A DNA stretch of 17,145 nucleotides from Hydnum rufescens UP504 (taxonomy: Eukaryota > Basidiomycota > Agaricomycetes > Cantharellales > Hydnaceae). Under the pieces are notes generated by a model that was not told the origin of the DNA, made no database searches, and worked only from the letters and a program-made list of their open reading frames with translations. Shown in pieces: positions 16,491 to 17,145 of the stretch. A program made the translations under genes and the position numbers. Every line of letters starts with the position of its first letter. The first letter of the stretch is position 1. The stretch covers positions 169,684-186,828 of the forward strand of contig MU129020.1 of assembly GCA_014904985.1 (NCBI GenBank). Direction: 5' to 3'.

Positions 16491-17115
16491 ATGCTGCAGA
16501 TGCACTCCAGACTTCATGTAAATATTTTGCTGCTGTCCCTCCATCATTTATCAATGCATCAATGAGATACTTGTTTATTTCAGGTGCAATGTTTGCTGCA
16601 CAGGTCTCTGGTAGTCATAAGGCCTCTGAAAGTTCTCTACCAAAAGTTGGAATTGATGGGGCATATCCTGCTAAGGAATTAACTGAAGGGGAAATGTGGA
16701 GGCAATCATATTGATTATGTAGCTCCTCTAGGTCTGGGAAGTCTTCTTGTGGGTGAGGTTCTGGTGGTACAGGAGGGATTGCCCTGACTGCAGTGACCAA
16801 TTTCGTTTGTTCTCTTGTTTCATTGACTAGTGCTGGTACTATTACTGATGCATCCTCTGTGTTTCCCTTCTCATATATCTGGAGTTTCATACTATGGTTT
16901 CCATCATTTGAACCACCATATCCTATTTGTGCACCATATGCCATCAACCAGGGTTGTCCCAATAACAATTCATGGTCATTAGGGGGTTTCACACACCACA
17001 AATTGCTCTCAAATAGCTTCCAAATACTGTAGTCAAATGAGATTTGGGAGTTTCCCAAAAACTGACTTGTGAGTGATTTGAAAATGGATTTGGAGCTACC
17101 TGAGCTCCAAATCAC
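16491..17115 (-). pseudogene. retropepsin-like protease tail and linker, broken
   Basis: The frame from 17115 down contains HELLLGQPWLMAYGAQIGYG, the ILGxPWL-type landmark of retropepsins, then a proline-rich linker (AIPPVPPEPHPQEDFPDLEE). A TGA at 16615-16617 interrupts it, and the frame continues as coding (LPETCAANIAPEINKYLIDA) to about 16491. The head reads WSSGSSKSIF where an active-site DSGS(S) is expected, so the catalytic Asp position holds Ser. That spot coincides with an 11-base inverted repeat at 17087-17113, and the frame is closed just upstream, so the true 5' part has probably been lost or rearranged. Confidence 0.6.
17087..17113. repeat. 11-bp perfect inverted repeat at the protease break
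   Basis: GATTTGGAGCT (17087-17097) and AGCTCCAAATC (17103-17113) are perfect inverted copies around ACCTG. Its inner side is normal protease coding sequence; its outer side replaces the expected active-site Asp codon. This suggests a small inverted duplication, or a sequence or assembly break, at the element's 5' end. Confidence 0.55.
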
Positions 17116-17145
17116 TTCTCAAAAGTGTCCAAATTTTCACTTTTC

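Larger units (their letters stand above)
14459..17145 (-). mobile_element. pol: Ty3/gypsy retroelement remnant, internally deleted
   Basis: Reading downward on the minus strand the order is protease tail, reverse transcriptase, integrase C-terminal domain, which is the Ty3/gypsy order. The RNase H body and the integrase zinc-binding and catalytic core that should lie between the last two are absent, which implies an internal deletion near 15000-15080. Other lesions are a TGA at 16615-16617, a one-base frameshift near 16490 and a TAG at 14990-14992. Gag and the 5' LTR lie beyond the window, and no 3' LTR is recognisable. The element cannot make a complete polyprotein. Confidence 0.85.

Overview
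The window looks like a repeat- and transposon-filled stretch of a basidiomycete (probably Agaricomycetes) nuclear genome. The main evidence is a Ty3/gypsy pol remnant on the minus strand at 14459-17115. Its reverse transcriptase has the fungal variant motifs RIVHDLQPLNA, DLFAGYDGR, LPQGYTN and FIDD, in the spacing I know from basidiomycete elements. Degenerate TTAGGG-like repeats fit a fungus. I see no intact, confidently identifiable host gene, no rRNA, no CRISPR array and no bacterial-style operon.

Layout. 1-551 (+) and 1371-2410 (-) hold decayed coding sequence of unknown function. 2555-5164 is an element bounded by inverted, hairpin-forming ends. It is filled with tandem arrays built on CAGCTG, a telomere-like GT-rich array, a tRNA-like Pol III module with a hairpin behind it, and a 156-bp satellite. 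5384-6415 (-) holds two more coding remnants. 6741-7690 is a run of 30-, 61-, 135- and 30-bp minisatellites.

8010-12308 is the centrepiece: a 4.3-kb transposon that is almost one perfect palindrome. Each arm is about 2.15 kb, there is essentially no spacer, and a perfect 8-bp target-site duplication (GGCAAGAG) flanks it. It carries no transposase. Its arms contain a subterminal array of a GGCATGTCTA decamer, a 22-bp perfect palindrome and a 292-bp internal direct repeat. The 8-bp duplication and the CA...TG ends suggest a hAT-like (less likely P-like) non-autonomous fold-back element.

12309-12531 is flank related to the minisatellites. 12532-13587 (-) is a 352-codon frame of unknown function broken by two TGA codons. 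13588-14458 holds nothing recognisable. 14459 to the window end is the internally deleted retroelement: protease remnant, reverse transcriptase, then directly the integrase C-terminal domain.

The parts do not form a pathway. The common theme is decay and palindrome formation. The two DNA elements share the same terminal hairpin motif (ACCTCTTAGG...CCTAAGAGGT). Most premature stops in the readable pseudogenes are TGA, as expected if CGA codons decay by CpG deamination. Identities of the unknown coding remnants, copy number and activity of the palindromic element cannot be settled from the sequence alone.
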